DNA from: Agromyces aureus
GTDB taxonomy: Bacteria; Actinomycetota; Actinomycetes; Actinomycetales; Microbacteriaceae
Direction of reading: 5' to 3'
Length of the DNA stretch: 64,000 nucleotides
Assembly (NCBI RefSeq): GCF_001660485.1
Contig: NZ_CP013979.1
Coordinates: 2,356,001-2,420,000, forward strand
The position numbers and the translations under genes were made by a program. Of the stretch, positions 8,859 to 18,910 are shown in pieces. The notes beneath the pieces were generated by a model. It did not search any database. It had not been told where the DNA came from and saw nothing but the letters and a program-made list of their open reading frames with translations. The number at the start of each line of letters is the position of its first letter. Position 1 is the stretch's first letter.

Positions 8859-9614
8859 ATGGCGACTCAGCACGCGATCGGGATCGACATCGGCGGAACG
8901 GGCATCAAGGGAGCGGTCGTCGATCTCTCCACCGGTGCAATCGTCACCGAACGACGAAAGGTCCTCACCCCCGACGGCGGCGAACCCGAGGCGATCATCG
9001 CCTCGTCGACCGAGCTGCTCGAGCAGATCGGTGCGGAGTTCGATATCGAGGGCCTGCCGCTCGGCGTGTGCTTTCCCGCGATCGTGAAGCGAGGGCGCAC
9101 GCGCTCGGCCGCGAACGTCTCGAAGAAGTGGATCGGGCTGCCCGCCGAAGAACTCTTCGAGAAGGCGCTCGGCCGCGACATCCACTTCATCAACGATGCG
9201 GATGCCGCCGGCGTCGCCGAACTGCGCTACGGCGCGGCAGCGGGCGTCGACGGGCTCGTCATCCTGACCACGCTCGGCACCGGCATCGGATCGGCCCTGA
9301 TCTACGACGGCGTGCTCGTGCCGAACTCCGAGCTCGGCCACCTCGAGATCGACGACGACGACGCCGAGCATCGCGCCGCGTACTCGGCGAAGGAGCGCGA
9401 GGACCTCGACTGGAAGCAGTGGGCGAAGCGCCTGCAGCGCTACTACTCGCACGTCGAGTTCATCTTCTCGCCCGACCTGTTCGTGGTCGGCGGTGGCGTC
9501 TCGAAGCACCAGGAGCAGTTCCTGCCGCTGCTCGATCTGCAGACGAAGATCGTGCCGGCCGTGCACCGCAACAACGCGGGAATCATCGGCGCGGCCGCGC
9601 TCGCCCTCGGCTGA
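8859..9614 (+). CDS. ppgK: Polyphosphate glucokinase (ROK family)
   Basis: Phosphorylates glucose with polyphosphate (and usually ATP) as phosphate donor, feeding glycolysis. The 251-residue ROK protein has the phosphate-binding loop IGIDIGGTGIKGAVVD at the N terminus, the ND catalytic pair in 'FINDADAAGVAE' and the second phosphate motif 'LTTLGTGIGSALI'. The 'KKWIGLPAEELF' and 'DWKQWAKRLQRYYSHVE' segments are typical of the actinobacterial PpgK branch. It follows map on the same strand but has its own promoter. Confidence 0.94.
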   Translation: MATQHAIGIDIGGTGIKGAVVDLSTGAIVTERRKVLTPDGGEPEAIIASSTELLEQIGAEFDIEGLPLGVCFPAIVKRGRTRSAANVSKKWIGLPAEELFEKALGRDIHFINDADAAGVAELRYGAAAGVDGLVILTTLGTGIGSALIYDGVLVPNSELGHLEIDDDDAEHRAAYSAKEREDLDWKQWAKRLQRYYSHVEFIFSPDLFVVGGGVSKHQEQFLPLLDLQTKIVPAVHRNNAGIIGAAALALG

Positions 9615-9656
9615 ATCCGACCGACATCCGACCCACATCCGACCGCGCGAACGCGG

Positions 9657-9662
9657 TACGGT
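9657..9662 (+). promoter_or_regulatory. Candidate -10 element of the 38-residue gene
   Basis: TACGGT, 47 nt upstream of the ATG at 9710. It would leave a leader long enough to hold the GGGAGG ribosome binding site. Confidence 0.35.
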
Positions 9663-9709
9663 GGCGGCACGGCAGCGACGGTCGCGCCGAAGCGCACGGG
9701 AGGTTCGAC

Positions 9710-9826
9710 ATGAGCAACAAGACGCCCGAAGAGGAGCGGATCCGCGAGGAGCAGGAGCGTCGTGAGCAGGAGCGCGAGCGCGAGGAACGCCAGGAGGAAT
9801 CGCGCCTCGACGACGAGGATCGCTGA
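9710..9826 (+). CDS. 38-residue highly charged peptide
   Basis: A short gene with a good ribosome binding site (GGGAGG, 6 nt before ATG). The product is nearly all Glu, Arg and Gln (MSNKTPEEERIREEQ..., ending LDDEDR), which predicts a single long charged helix or coiled coil. No hydrophobic segment and no recognisable family. It ends 21 nt before the 3' end of the RNase P RNA on the other strand. The strong ribosome binding site and in-frame stop argue that it is real, but expression is unproven. Confidence 0.55.
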   Translation: MSNKTPEEERIREEQERREQEREREERQEESRLDDEDR

Positions 9827-9847
9827 CCGCCGGGCACGGCGACGGGG

Positions 9848-10234
<387 letters not shown>

Positions 10235-10359
10235 CCAAGCGTACAGGCCGCGGCTGAGCGTCCGCGCCGCGTGCGCCCGGGCGAAGGGCGCGCACGCAGC
10301 GGATGGGCCGGCTCGAGTTCGCAGGCTCCGGTTCGTCGGCTCGGCTTCGTCGGCTCTGG

Positions 10360-11097
10360 TCAGATGCCCGACTCGTCGGTCCGCACGAGGATGCGGTCGC
10401 ACTCGGGGCAGAGCAGCACCTCGTCGGGCGCCGCGCGGCGCACGACGTCGAGGTCGGAGCCCGTGAGCGTCATGGTGCAGCCGCCGCAGGTTTGCTGGCG
10501 CAGCAGCGCCGCACCGATGCCGGCGCCGCGTGCGCGCCGCTGCTCGAAGTAGGCGAGCAGTTCTGCGGGAACCTCGGAGGCGACGACGCCACGGTCGCGC
10601 TCAGCGCCGTCGCGTTCGACGACGAGGCCCTCCGACGCCTCGTTGCGCTCGACCTCGAGCGCGGCGACCTGGGCGGCGATCTCGGCACGCTCGGTGTCGA
10701 TGCCGGCAACCACGCCCTCGGCGGCCTCGACGCGCTCCATGACGATGAGCTCCTGGTCTTCGAGATCGCTCAGGCGCCTGGCCAGCGAGGCGAGCTCGGA
10801 TTCGAGGGCCGCGACGTCCTTCGTGGACGACGTGTGCTGCAGGCGGTCGCTGTCGCGGGCGATGCGAGCCTCGACGACCGCGACGTCGGACTCGATGCGC
10901 TTGAGCTCTGCGCGGGCGTCTTCGAGCGTGCCCTGCGCCTCGGCCCGGCGCGAACGGACGGCCGCGTCGCGGGTGGCGAGTTCGGCGATGGGAGCCGACT
11001 GGGGCAGGCTTCCGAGCCGGTGCGCGATCTGCTGGAGTCGGGTGTCGACGGCCTGGAGTCGCAGAAGTTGCTGCTGGTCGGCGGGGCTTGCCTTCAC
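10360..11097 (-). CDS. Zinc-ribbon coiled-coil protein (CT398-like)
   Basis: 245 residues. Residues 1-185 form a long coiled coil (RLQQIAHRLGSL..., ALESELASLARRLSDLEDQE), and the C terminus holds a four-cysteine zinc ribbon (CGGC...CPEC). This is the actinobacterial C4-type zinc-ribbon family; a Chlamydia member, CT398, binds the RNA polymerase sigma54 factor, but the actinobacterial function is unknown. Ribosome binding site AAGGAG about 6 nt before GTG. It starts 37 nt after the Nif3-like gene and is probably cotranscribed with it. Confidence 0.88.
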   Translation of the reverse strand: MKASPADQQQLLRLQAVDTRLQQIAHRLGSLPQSAPIAELATRDAAVRSRRAEAQGTLEDARAELKRIESDVAVVEARIARDSDRLQHTSSTKDVAALESELASLARRLSDLEDQELIVMERVEAAEGVVAGIDTERAEIAAQVAALEVERNEASEGLVVERDGAERDRGVVASEVPAELLAYFEQRRARGAGIGAALLRQQTCGGCTMTLTGSDLDVVRRAAPDEVLLCPECDRILVRTDESGI

Positions 11098-11134
11098 GTG
11101 GTGCTCCTTGTGGGATTCGCGGTGGGAATGGTCA

Positions 11135-11965
11135 TCATTGCACGACCTGGAAGTCCCAGGGGTCGGTGCGGAGCTCGCTCACGCGGAGCTCGAGTTCGGG
11201 GTGGGCCTCGCCCAGTTGGGCGGCCGCGGCATCCAGCCAGAGCCATTCGCTGGCCCAGTGCGAGACGTCGATGAGTGCGGGGCCGCCGGTGAGCCTGGAC
11301 TGCTCCCGGGATTCGGAGGCCGGGTGGTGCCGGAGATCGGCCGTGATGTAGGCGTCGGCGTCGCGCACCGCCGGGTCGCCGAGCAACGAGTCGCCCGCTC
11401 CGCCGCAGAGCGCGACGGTCTCGACGGGATCGTCGAAGCCGCCGGCGACCCGCACGCCGGTCGCCGTGGGCGGCAGGATCTCGGCGAGCTGACGCGCGAG
11501 CCGGCCGACGGTGGTGGGCGCTGCGAGCCGACCGACCCGGCCGAGGCCGTCGCCCGTCACGCCGCCCGGGCCCGCGCTCGGCACGATCGGCCGGGTGTCG
11601 ACGAGGCCGAGGCGTTCGGCGAGCACCGCCGACGTGCCGCGCTCGACGACGTCGGCGTTGGTGTGCGCCGCGACGAGCGCGCAGCCGCCGCGGATGAGGC
11701 GCGCGAGGATGGCGCCCTTGTAGCGGTCTTCAGCGACCGTGGTGACGCCGCGGAGCAGCAGCGGATGGTGCGCGATCACGAGGTCGGCACCCCATTCGAG
11801 CGCCTCGTCGACCGTCTCGCCGACGGCGTCGACCGTGAAGAGCACGCGACGCACCTCGGCTGCCGGATCCCCGGTGACGAGTCCGACCGAGTCCCAGGAC
11901 TCCGCGCCCGCGACAGGCCAGAGCCGTTCGATCGTGGAGAGGACGTCGGCGAGGTCAGCGGGCAC
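11135..11965 (-). CDS. Nif3-like dinuclear metal centre protein
   Basis: 276 residues of the Nif3/YbgI (GTP cyclohydrolase I type 2-like) family, which forms hexameric toroids with a two-metal site. Family motifs seen: 'WDSVGLVTGDP' near the N terminus, 'DLVIAHHPLLLRGV' with metal-binding His pair, 'VAAHTNAD', and C-terminal 'DAYITADLRHH' and 'LIDVSHWASEWLWLDAAA' with the last His and Glu ligands. The biochemical role of the family is not settled. Starts with GTG after a TAGGCT-N6 leaderless promoter and precedes the zinc-ribbon gene. Confidence 0.93.
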   Translation of the reverse strand: MPADLADVLSTIERLWPVAGAESWDSVGLVTGDPAAEVRRVLFTVDAVGETVDEALEWGADLVIAHHPLLLRGVTTVAEDRYKGAILARLIRGGCALVAAHTNADVVERGTSAVLAERLGLVDTRPIVPSAGPGGVTGDGLGRVGRLAAPTTVGRLARQLAEILPPTATGVRVAGGFDDPVETVALCGGAGDSLLGDPAVRDADAYITADLRHHPASESREQSRLTGGPALIDVSHWASEWLWLDAAAAQLGEAHPELELRVSELRTDPWDFQVVQ

Positions 11966-11971
11966 GTGCCC

Positions 11972-11977
11972 AGCCTA
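11972..11977 (-). promoter_or_regulatory. -10 element of the Nif3-like gene, leaderless type
   Basis: TAGGCT on the minus strand, 6 nt, then GTG at 11965. Confidence 0.55.
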
Positions 11978-12012
11978 CCGTCGCGGTTCGCGAGGCGTCT
12001 CGGGGTCTGGAG

Positions 12013-12085
12013 TGGGCCCTGCCGGGCTCGAACCGACGACATCCACGGTGTAAACGTGGCGCTCTACCAACTGAGCTAAAGGCCC
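12013..12085 (-). tRNA. tRNA-Val (anticodon TAC)
   Basis: A full cloverleaf on the minus strand: acceptor GGGCCTT/AGGGCCC, D stem GCTC/GAGC with AGTTGGTA loop, anticodon stem CCACG/CGTGG around loop TTTACAC (anticodon TAC), and T arm with GGTTCGAGC. Discriminator base A; CCA is not encoded. 73 nt. Confidence 0.97.
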
Positions 12086-12159
12086 GCCGCGTGAGCGACG
12101 CAACCGCAATGCTATCGCTCGTCGGCGCGCTGCCGATCCGGATGCCGCGCGCCCGCGCC

Positions 12160-12627
12160 TCAGCGCTCGGTCAGCGCCTCGAGCGCCGCCCGGTACTGGT
12201 CGAGGCTGCGCGGCTCGCCCGGGGCGGTCGCGAAGCTCGCCCGGATCACGCCGTCGACGTCGATCACGAAGGTGGCCCGAGCGGCGTATCCGCGATCGTC
12301 GAGGAACGCCTCGTAAGCACGGGCGACCTCGCCATGGGGCCAGAAGTCGGACAGGAGCGGGAACCCGTAGCCCTGCTCCTCGGCCCACGCGCGGAGCGCG
12401 AACTTCGAGTCGACCGAGATGCCGACCAGTTGCGCGCCGGCCTCGGCGAAGATCGCGAGGTCGTCTCGCAGCGCGCACAGCTCCCCCTCGCACGTGCGCG
12501 AGAACGCGAGCGGGAAGAAGACGATGACCACCGGGCCGGCCTGCCGGAGTACGGAGAGTCGCACCGCCCGGCCGAGGTGGTCGACCAGCTCGAAGTCGGG
12601 GGCGGGAGCACCGTCGGGAAGCGGCAT
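12160..12627 (-). CDS. Peroxiredoxin, AhpE-like
   Basis: A 155-residue thioredoxin-fold peroxidase that reduces peroxides in the cytoplasm. The peroxidatic Cys46 lies in FFPLAFSRTCEGEL, the motif of the actinobacterial AhpE class; a second Cys at 51 is close by, so it could act as 1-Cys or atypical 2-Cys. N terminus 'GAPAPDFELVDHLGRAVRLS' is typical. Start at 12627 is set by AGAGGAG 8 nt upstream; upstream in-frame codons overlap the divergent aceE promoter. Divergent from aceE. Confidence 0.92.
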   Translation of the reverse strand: MPLPDGAPAPDFELVDHLGRAVRLSVLRQAGPVVIVFFPLAFSRTCEGELCALRDDLAIFAEAGAQLVGISVDSKFALRAWAEEQGYGFPLLSDFWPHGEVARAYEAFLDDRGYAARATFVIDVDGVIRASFATAPGEPRSLDQYRAALEALTER

Positions 12628-12702
12628 CCGTTCACTCCTCTGTTTTGTCGAACGCTGAGCGAAGGCACAGCATACCGAGCCGAAACGTTGTGCGAATGTC
12701 AC

Positions 12703-12708
12703 TAGTAT
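12703..12708 (+). promoter_or_regulatory. Candidate -10 element of aceE
   Basis: TAGTAT, a full TANNNT match, predicting transcription from about 12715 and a leader of about 80 nt before the GTG at 12797. It overlaps an ATG in the aceE frame at 12707 and so argues against that ATG as the start. Confidence 0.45.
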
Positions 12709-12796
12709 GGCCAAGTGTGTTCGGTCGAAACCCGGCCGTTCTTCGTGCGCGCGGAACGCCGCGCCCGGCATGATCTGCCGTAGAGAAAGGTCGAGT

Positions 12797-15523
12797 GTGA
12801 CTGTCAACGACCAGGACCCGTACTCCGTCGAGGCGCTGGATTCCGACCCGGATGAGACATCCGAATGGGCCGAATCCCTCGACGCCCTCGTGACGGCGAA
12901 GGGACATCAGCGCGGTCGCGAGATCATGCTGAGCCTGCTCAAGCGTTCGAAGGAACTCCACCTCGGAGTGCCGATGGTTCCGACCACGGACTACCTGAAC
13001 ACGATCGCCCCCGAGAACGAGCCCGAGTTCCCCGGCGACGAGGACATCGAGCGCCGCTACCGCGCCTGGCTCCGCTGGAACGCCGCCGTGCTCGTGCACC
13101 GCGCGCAGCGCCCCGAGATCGGCGTCGGCGGACACATCTCCACCTATGCGGGCGCCGCCTCCCTCTACGAGGTGGGCCTCAACCACTTCTTCCGAGGCCA
13201 GGACCACCCCGGCGGCGGCGACCAGGTCTTCTTCCAGGGCCACGCCTCCCCCGGCATGTACGCCCGCGCCTTCCTCGAGGGCCGTCTCAGCGACACCGAC
13301 CTCGACGGCTTCCGCCAGGAGAAGTCGCGTGCACCGCACGGGCTCTCGTCGTACCCTCACCCGCGGCTCATGCCCGAGTTCTGGCAGTTCCCGACCGTGT
13401 CGATGGGCCTCGGCCCGATCAACGCGATCTACCAGGCGCAGCTCAACCGCTACCTCACCAACCGCGGCATCAAGGACGCCTCCGACCAGCAGGTCTGGGC
13501 GTTCCTCGGCGACGGCGAGATGGACGAGGTCGAGAGCCGTGGCCAGCTCCAGGTCGCCGCCAACGAGGGCCTGGACAACCTCAACTTCGTCATCAACTGC
13601 AACCTGCAGCGCCTCGACGGACCCGTGCGCGGCAACGGCAAGATCATCCAGGAGCTCGAGAGCTTCTTCCGCGGCGCCGGCTGGAACGTCATCAAGGTCG
13701 TGTGGGGTCGCGAGTGGGACTCGCTGCTGGCCGCCGACCACGACGGCGCGCTCCGCAATCTCATGAACGTCACGCCCGACGGCGACTACCAGACCTACAA
13801 GACGGAGTCCGGCGCCTACGTGCGCGAGAACTTCTTCGGCCGCGACCCGCGAGCGCTCGAGCTCGTGTCGCACCTCAGCGACGACGAGGTCTGGGGCCTC
13901 AAGCGCGGCGGCCACGACTACCGCAAGATCTACGCGGCGTTCAAGGCTGCGACCGAGCACAAGGGTCAGCCGACGGTCATCCTCGCGAAGACCATCAAGG
14001 GATACGGTCTGGGCAAGTCCTTCGAGGGGCGCAACGCGACGCACCAGATGAAGAAGATGACCCTCGACAACCTCAAGGGCTTCCGCGACGAGATGCGCAT
14101 CCCGATCTCCGACGCGCAGCTCGAGGAGAACCCGTACCTGCCGCCGTACTACAACCCCGGCCAGGACGACGAGGCGATCCAGTACCTGCAGGAGCGCCGT
14201 CGTGCGCTCGGCGGCTACGTGCCCGAGCGACGCTCGAAGCACGTCGAGATCTCGCTGCCCGACGACTCGGCCTACGCGATCGCGAAGAAGGGCTCCGGCA
14301 CGCAGGAGATCGCCACGACCATGGCCTTCGTGCGACTGCTGAAGGACCTCATCCGCTCGAAGGACTTCGGCCACCGCATCGTGCCGATCATCCCCGACGA
14401 GGCCCGCACCTTCGGCATCGACGCGTTCTTCCCGACCGCGAAGATCTACAACCCGAACGGCCAGCACTACACCTCGGTCGACCGCGAACTGCTGCTCGCC
14501 TACAAGGAGAGCCCGCAGGGCCAGATCGTGCACGTCGGCATCAACGAGGCCGGAGCGTTCGCAGCCTTCACGAACATCGGCACGTCGTACGCCACGCAAG
14601 GCGAGCCCCTGATCCCCGTGTACGTCTTCTACTCGATGTTCGGCTTCCAGCGCACGGGCGACGCGATGTGGGCAGCGGGCGACCAGATGGCCCGCGGGTT
14701 CATCATCGGTGCCACCGCGGGCCGCACCACCCTCACGGGTGAGGGCCTGCAGCACGCCGACGGCCACTCGCCGCTGCTCGCATCGACCAACCCGGCCGTG
14801 CTCAGCTACGACCCGGCGTACGGCTACGAGATCGGGCACATCATGCGTGCCGGCCTCGAGCGCATGTACGGCGGCAGCCACGCCGACCCGAACGTCATGT
14901 ACTACCTCACGGTGTACAACGAGCCGATCGTGCAGCCGGCCGAGCCCGAGGGCACCGACGTCGACGGCATCCTGCGCGGCATCCACAAGATCTCGAACGG
15001 CAACGGCAGTGGCCCCTCGGCGCAGCTGCTCGCCTCGGGTGTGGCCGTGCCGTGGGCTCTCGAGGCCCAGAAGCTGCTGGCCGAGGACTGGGGCGTCTCC
15101 GCCGACGTCTGGTCGGTCACGAGCTGGGCCGAGCTCCGTCGTGACGGACTCGACGCACAGGAGCACAACTTCCTCAACCCCGACGACGAGCCACGCGTGC
15201 CGTACCTCACGACCAAGCTCGCCGGAGCCAGCGGCCCGTTCGTCGCCGTGTCCGACTACATGCACGCGGTGCCCGACCAGATCCGCGCCTTCGTGCCCGG
15301 TGACTTCGCCACCCTCGGCGCCGACGACTTCGGCTTCTCCGACACGCGTGCCGCCGCGCGCCGCTACTTCAAGATCGACGGACCGTCGCTCGTGGTGCGT
15401 GCGCTCGAACAGCTCGTCGCCCGTGGTGAGATCGACCGCTCGGTGCCGGCGCAGGCGATCACGAAGTACCGCCTGCACGACGTCAACGCCGGAACCACCG
15501 GTTCCGCCGGCGGCGAGAGCTAA
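12797..15523 (+). CDS. aceE: Pyruvate dehydrogenase E1 component, homodimeric type
   Basis: Thiamine-diphosphate enzyme that decarboxylates pyruvate and acetylates lipoyl-E2, making acetyl-CoA. 908 residues, the size of the homodimeric AceE class. The ThDP motif is [13 protein letters not shown]...NFVINCN, with the family markers [22 protein letters not shown] and [16 protein letters not shown]. Start GTG at 12797 has AAAGG 4-8 nt upstream; the frame stays open back to 12707, but that part is Arg/Cys-rich and unlike AceE. The next gene, the FasR-like regulator, begins 5 nt after the stop, so the two are cotranscribed. Confidence 0.96.
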   Translation: MTVNDQDPYSVEALDSDPDETSEWAESLDALVTAKGHQRGREIMLSLLKRSKELHLGVPMVPTTDYLNTIAPENEPEFPGDEDIERRYRAWLRWNAAVLVHRAQRPEIGVGGHISTYAGAASLYEVGLNHFFRGQDHPGGGDQVFFQGHASPGMYARAFLEGRLSDTDLDGFRQEKSRAPHGLSSYPHPRLMPEFWQFPTVSMGLGPINAIYQAQLNRYLTNRGIKDASDQQVWAFLGDGEMDEVESRGQLQVAANEGLDNLNFVINCNLQRLDGPVRGNGKIIQELESFFRGAGWNVIKVVWGREWDSLLAADHDGALRNLMNVTPDGDYQTYKTESGAYVRENFFGRDPRALELVSHLSDDEVWGLKRGGHDYRKIYAAFKAATEHKGQPTVILAKTIKGYGLGKSFEGRNATHQMKKMTLDNLKGFRDEMRIPISDAQLEENPYLPPYYNPGQDDEAIQYLQERRRALGGYVPERRSKHVEISLPDDSAYAIAKKGSGTQEIATTMAFVRLLKDLIRSKDFGHRIVPIIPDEARTFGIDAFFPTAKIYNPNGQHYTSVDRELLLAYKESPQGQIVHVGINEAGAFAAFTNIGTSYATQGEPLIPVYVFYSMFGFQRTGDAMWAAGDQMARGFIIGATAGRTTLTGEGLQHADGHSPLLASTNPAVLSYDPAYGYEIGHIMRAGLERMYGGSHADPNVMYYLTVYNEPIVQPAEPEGTDVDGILRGIHKISNGNGSGPSAQLLASGVAVPWALEAQKLLAEDWGVSADVWSVTSWAELRRDGLDAQEHNFLNPDDEPRVPYLTTKLAGASGPFVAVSDYMHAVPDQIRAFVPGDFATLGADDFGFSDTRAAARRYFKIDGPSLVVRALEQLVARGEIDRSVPAQAITKYRLHDVNAGTTGSAGGES

Positions 15524-15528
15524 CCCAG

Positions 15529-16734
15529 GTGGCGAAACCCCGTACCAAGGCAGAGACCCTCGCATGGTTGCGAACCATCGCGGGTGAGTTGTCGACCCAG
15601 ACGCTGAAGCGCCTGGAGGACACGCTGTCCTGGTACGGGGACATGCCCCCGAGCCGGCGCTCGGCCGTCGGGCTCGTCGCACAGGCGGGCATCTCGTCGT
15701 TCATCGCCTGGTTCGAGGATCCCCGTTCCACGCCGTGGATCGCGGCCGACGTGTTCGGCGCCGCTCCCCGCGAGCTGCTCCGCTCGGTGAGCCTGCAGCA
15801 GACGCTGCAGCTCATCCGGGTCACGGTGGAGGTCGTCGAGGACCGGGTGAAGGACGGCGGCGAGCCACTCCGCGAGGCGATCCTGCTCTACTCGCGCGAG
15901 ATCGCGTTCGCGGCGGCCGACGTCTACGCCCGCGCCGCCGAGGCCCGCGGCCTCTGGGACGCGCGCCTCGAAGCCCTCGTCGTCGACTCGATCCTCTCGG
16001 GCGAGTACGACGACGAGCTGCCGAGCCGCATCGCGGCACTGGGCTGGCACGGTCACGGCGAGGTCGCGGTGCTCGTCGGCACCGCGCCGAAGCAGCTCGA
16101 CGTCGACCATGTGCGCCGGGTGGCCCGCCACATGCAGGCCGACGTGCTCATCGGCGTGCAGGGCAACCGCCTCGTCCTCGTGATCGGCCGATCCGAGCAG
16201 CTCGGGCGACAGCCCGACGAGGTCGGCACCTCCCCCGCGATGACGTTCATGGAGTTCGCAACGCAGCTGGAGAACCACTTCGGTCCGGGGCACCTCGTGC
16301 TCGGCCACGAGGTACCGAACCTCGTGGACGCGTCGAAGAGCGCGAAGGCGGCCCTCGCGGGCTTCGCCGTGGCACGCTCATGGCGGCACGCGCCGCGACC
16401 GGTTCATGCCGACGACCTGCTGCCCGAGCGGGCGCTCGCGGGCGACCCGCTCGCTCGTGCCACGCTCGTGCATCGCATCTACCGGCCGCTGCAGGCGCAC
16501 TCGACCGAGCTGCTGACGACGCTCTGGAGCTATCTCGACAACGGCCGCTCGCTCGAGGCGACGGCCCGAGAGCTCTTCGTGCACCCGAACACCGTGCGGT
16601 ACCGCCTCAAGCGCGTCTCCGATGTGATCGGGTGGGATGCCACGGGCGCCCGCGAGGCGCTCATCCTGCAGTCCGCGCTCATCATCGGGTCGATGAGCGA
16701 TCACGAGCACCCGACGAGGCGCCGACCGTCCTGA
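15529..16734 (+). CDS. fasR: PucR/CdaR-type transcription activator, FasR-like
   Basis: 401 residues. A PucR C-terminal helix-turn-helix is visible near residues 325-375 (LWSYLDNGRSLEATARELFVHPNTVRYRLKRVSD split over two helices). The N-terminal part (AKPRTKAETLAWLRTIAGEL) and the position directly before fabD match the actinobacterial fatty acid synthase activator shown in Streptomyces to switch on fabDHPF. The start GTG at 15529 has no good ribosome binding site and lies 5 nt after the aceE stop, suggesting reinitiation. Symbol by position and family; binding sites were not demonstrated. Confidence 0.8.
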   Translation: MAKPRTKAETLAWLRTIAGELSTQTLKRLEDTLSWYGDMPPSRRSAVGLVAQAGISSFIAWFEDPRSTPWIAADVFGAAPRELLRSVSLQQTLQLIRVTVEVVEDRVKDGGEPLREAILLYSREIAFAAADVYARAAEARGLWDARLEALVVDSILSGEYDDELPSRIAALGWHGHGEVAVLVGTAPKQLDVDHVRRVARHMQADVLIGVQGNRLVLVIGRSEQLGRQPDEVGTSPAMTFMEFATQLENHFGPGHLVLGHEVPNLVDASKSAKAALAGFAVARSWRHAPRPVHADDLLPERALAGDPLARATLVHRIYRPLQAHSTELLTTLWSYLDNGRSLEATARELFVHPNTVRYRLKRVSDVIGWDATGAREALILQSALIIGSMSDHEHPTRRRPS

Positions 16735-16870
16735 CCCTGTGCGCGCGCACGCCGCTGCGCGTTCGCAGTGACGCCGGACCGCGACATCCGCGCAACCGGC
16801 TGTGGGACGCGCACAAGCCTTTCCGCAAGAGCTTGTCGCATCGACACACACGCGCGACCGGTCTCATTGA

Positions 16871-16876
16871 CAGACT
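16871..16876 (+). promoter_or_regulatory. -10 element of fabD, leaderless type
   Basis: CAGACT, 6 nt (AGGGAC), then GTG at 16883. The 148-nt gap after fasR is the likely FasR target region, but I see no clear inverted repeat in it. Confidence 0.45.
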
Positions 16877-16882
16877 AGGGAC

Positions 16883-17803
16883 GTGATCGTCGTCGTCTGC
16901 CCTGGTCAGGGCTCCCAGACCCCCGGATTCCTCGCTCCTTGGCTCGCGGACTCCGCCCGCGCCGCGCAACTCGACGCCTACTCGCAGGCAGCCGGGGTCG
17001 ATCTCGCGCTGCACGGCACCGAGAGCGACGCGGACACGATCCGCGACACCTCGATCGCACAGCCGCTCATCGTGGCCGCGGGACTGCTGACGCTCGACGC
17101 CCTGCTGGCCGACGGCCGCGCCGAGCGGATCGGCGGCATCGCCGGACACTCGGTCGGCGAGATCACCGCCGCGGCCGGCACCGGCGTGCTGTCCTCTGCA
17201 GACGCGCTGCGCTTCGTGGGCGAGCGCGGTCGCGCGATGTCGGATGCCGCGGCCCAGACGCCGACCGGCATGAGCGCCGTCCTCGGCGGCGACGAGTCCG
17301 CCCTGCTGGCACGGCTCGCCGAACTCGGCCTCGAGCCCGCGAACTTCAACGGCGGCGGCCAGATCGTCGTCGCCGGAGCGCTCGACGCCCTCGAGACGCT
17401 GAAGGCCGAGCCGCCCACCGGCTCGCGCGTGATCCCGCTGCAGGTCGCCGGCGCGTTCCACACGCGCTACATGGCCCCCGCGGTCGCGCACCTCACCGAG
17501 GTCGCCGCCACCCTGAGCCCGACCGACCCGGCGCAGACGCTCTGGACGAACAACGACGGCCGCGTCGTGACCTCCGGAACCGAGTTCGTCGACCTCCTCG
17601 TCGGCCAGGTCTCCTCGCCCGTGCGCTGGGACCTCTGCATGGCGGCGTTCGCCGATGCCGGCGTCACCGGCATCATCGAGCTCGCCCCCGCTGGCGCGCT
17701 CGTCGGGCTCGCCAAGCGCGCGCTCAAGGGCGTGCCGACGGTCGCCGTGAAGACCCCCGACGACCTGCCCGCCGCGATCGAACTCATCGAGCAGGCCGCC
17801 TGA
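16883..17803 (+). CDS. fabD: Malonyl-CoA:ACP transacylase
   Basis: Loads malonyl groups from CoA onto ACP for fatty acid synthesis. 306 residues with N-terminal CPGQGSQTPGF, the nucleophile motif GHSVGE (Ser near residue 90) and the catalytic His in GAFHTRYM near residue 193. Starts the fabD-fabH-acpP-fabF operon. A dissociated type II system like this one, with activator upstream, is the streptomycete/Micrococcales arrangement rather than the type I FAS of mycobacteria and corynebacteria. Confidence 0.96.
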   Translation: MIVVVCPGQGSQTPGFLAPWLADSARAAQLDAYSQAAGVDLALHGTESDADTIRDTSIAQPLIVAAGLLTLDALLADGRAERIGGIAGHSVGEITAAAGTGVLSSADALRFVGERGRAMSDAAAQTPTGMSAVLGGDESALLARLAELGLEPANFNGGGQIVVAGALDALETLKAEPPTGSRVIPLQVAGAFHTRYMAPAVAHLTEVAATLSPTDPAQTLWTNNDGRVVTSGTEFVDLLVGQVSSPVRWDLCMAAFADAGVTGIIELAPAGALVGLAKRALKGVPTVAVKTPDDLPAAIELIEQAA

Positions 17804-17840
17804 TTCGCGGCACGTCGCACGCACCGAGAGAATGTCGAAC

Positions 17841-18845
17841 ATGACCAAGCCCACCCTGCAGCAGTCGCACGGACCCGCCTACACGCGCATCTACGCGGTC
17901 GGCGCCGCGCGCGGCGAGAACGCCGTGCCGAACGACGACCTCATCGGCCCGATCGACTCCTCCGACGAGTGGATCCAGCAGCGCACCGGCATCATCACGC
18001 GCACGCGCGCCGGTGCCGACGTCTCGGCGCTCGACCTGGCGACCGACGCGGCGCGCGAGGCGATCGCGAAGTCGGGCGTCGCTCCCGAGCTCATCGACCT
18101 CGTGATCGTCGCGACGATCTCGAACGTGCAGCAGACGCCGTCGATGGCCGCGGTCGTGGCCGACCGCGTCGGCGCGAACCCCGCCGCCGCGTACGATGCG
18201 AACGCCGCGTGCGCCGGCTACGCCTACGCCGTGGCCCAGGCCGACGCCCTCATCCGCACGGGCGTCGCGCACTACGCGCTCGTCATCGGCGCCGAGAAGC
18301 TCTCCGACGTCGTCGACCCGACCGACCGCACCATCTCGTTCCTCCTCGGCGACGGCGCGGGCGCGATCGTCATCGGCCCGAGCGACTTCCCCGGCATCGC
18401 GCGCACCGTGTGGGGCTCCGACGGCTCGAAGGCCGGCGCGGTCGGCATGAACGGCACGCTCACCGAATTCCGCGACGGCGCGGCCGAGTGGCCGACGCTC
18501 CGTCAAGAGGGGCAGACGGTCTTCCGCTGGGCGGTCTGGGACATGGCGAAGGTCGCCAAGCAGGCGCTCGACGCCGCCGGCGTCACGGCCGCCGACCTCG
18601 CCGCGTTCATCCCCCACCAGGCGAACATGCGCATCATCGACGAGTTCGCCAAGCAGCTGAAGCTGCCCGAGACGGTCGCCATCGCGCGCGACATCGCCAC
18701 GACCGGCAACACATCCGCCGCTTCCATCCCCCTCGCGACCCACCGTCTGCTCGAGGAGCACCCTGAACTTTCCGGAGGCCTCGCCCTCCAGATCGGCTTC
18801 GGCGCCGGCCTCGTCTTCGGCGCCCAAGTGGTGGTTCTGCCGTGA
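17841..18845 (+). CDS. fabH: 3-oxoacyl-ACP synthase III
   Basis: Condenses acyl-CoA starter units with malonyl-ACP to start fatty acid chains; in actinobacteria it commonly takes branched starters. The triad is visible: Cys in NAACAGYAYA, His in FIPHQANMRII, Asn in IATTGNTSAASIP. 334 residues from ATG 17841, chosen because GAGAGA lies 9 nt upstream; an ATG at 17832 would add three residues but sits right on that sequence. Follows fabD by about 37 nt. Confidence 0.95.
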   Translation: MTKPTLQQSHGPAYTRIYAVGAARGENAVPNDDLIGPIDSSDEWIQQRTGIITRTRAGADVSALDLATDAAREAIAKSGVAPELIDLVIVATISNVQQTPSMAAVVADRVGANPAAAYDANAACAGYAYAVAQADALIRTGVAHYALVIGAEKLSDVVDPTDRTISFLLGDGAGAIVIGPSDFPGIARTVWGSDGSKAGAVGMNGTLTEFRDGAAEWPTLRQEGQTVFRWAVWDMAKVAKQALDAAGVTAADLAAFIPHQANMRIIDEFAKQLKLPETVAIARDIATTGNTSAASIPLATHRLLEEHPELSGGLALQIGFGAGLVFGAQVVVLP

Positions 18846-18865
18846 ACCGCCGATCCCTGTCCATC

Positions 18866-18871
18866 TAGACT
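18866..18871 (+). promoter_or_regulatory. Candidate internal -10 element for acpP
   Basis: TAGACT just after the fabH stop, giving a leader of about 33 nt with the AAGGAG site. An extra promoter here would raise acyl carrier protein levels over the enzymes. Confidence 0.4.
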
Positions 18872-18910
18872 GGCTCTCGGTCAAACGAGACACCCTCAAG
18901 GAGAAGAACC

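Noticed and set aside
12632..15682. A 1016-codon open frame on the minus strand opposite aceE
   Set aside because: It mirrors aceE in a high-GC codon pattern, is made of Val/Arg/Asp/Leu runs without any family motif, and lacks a ribosome binding site. The aceE frame has full family motifs.
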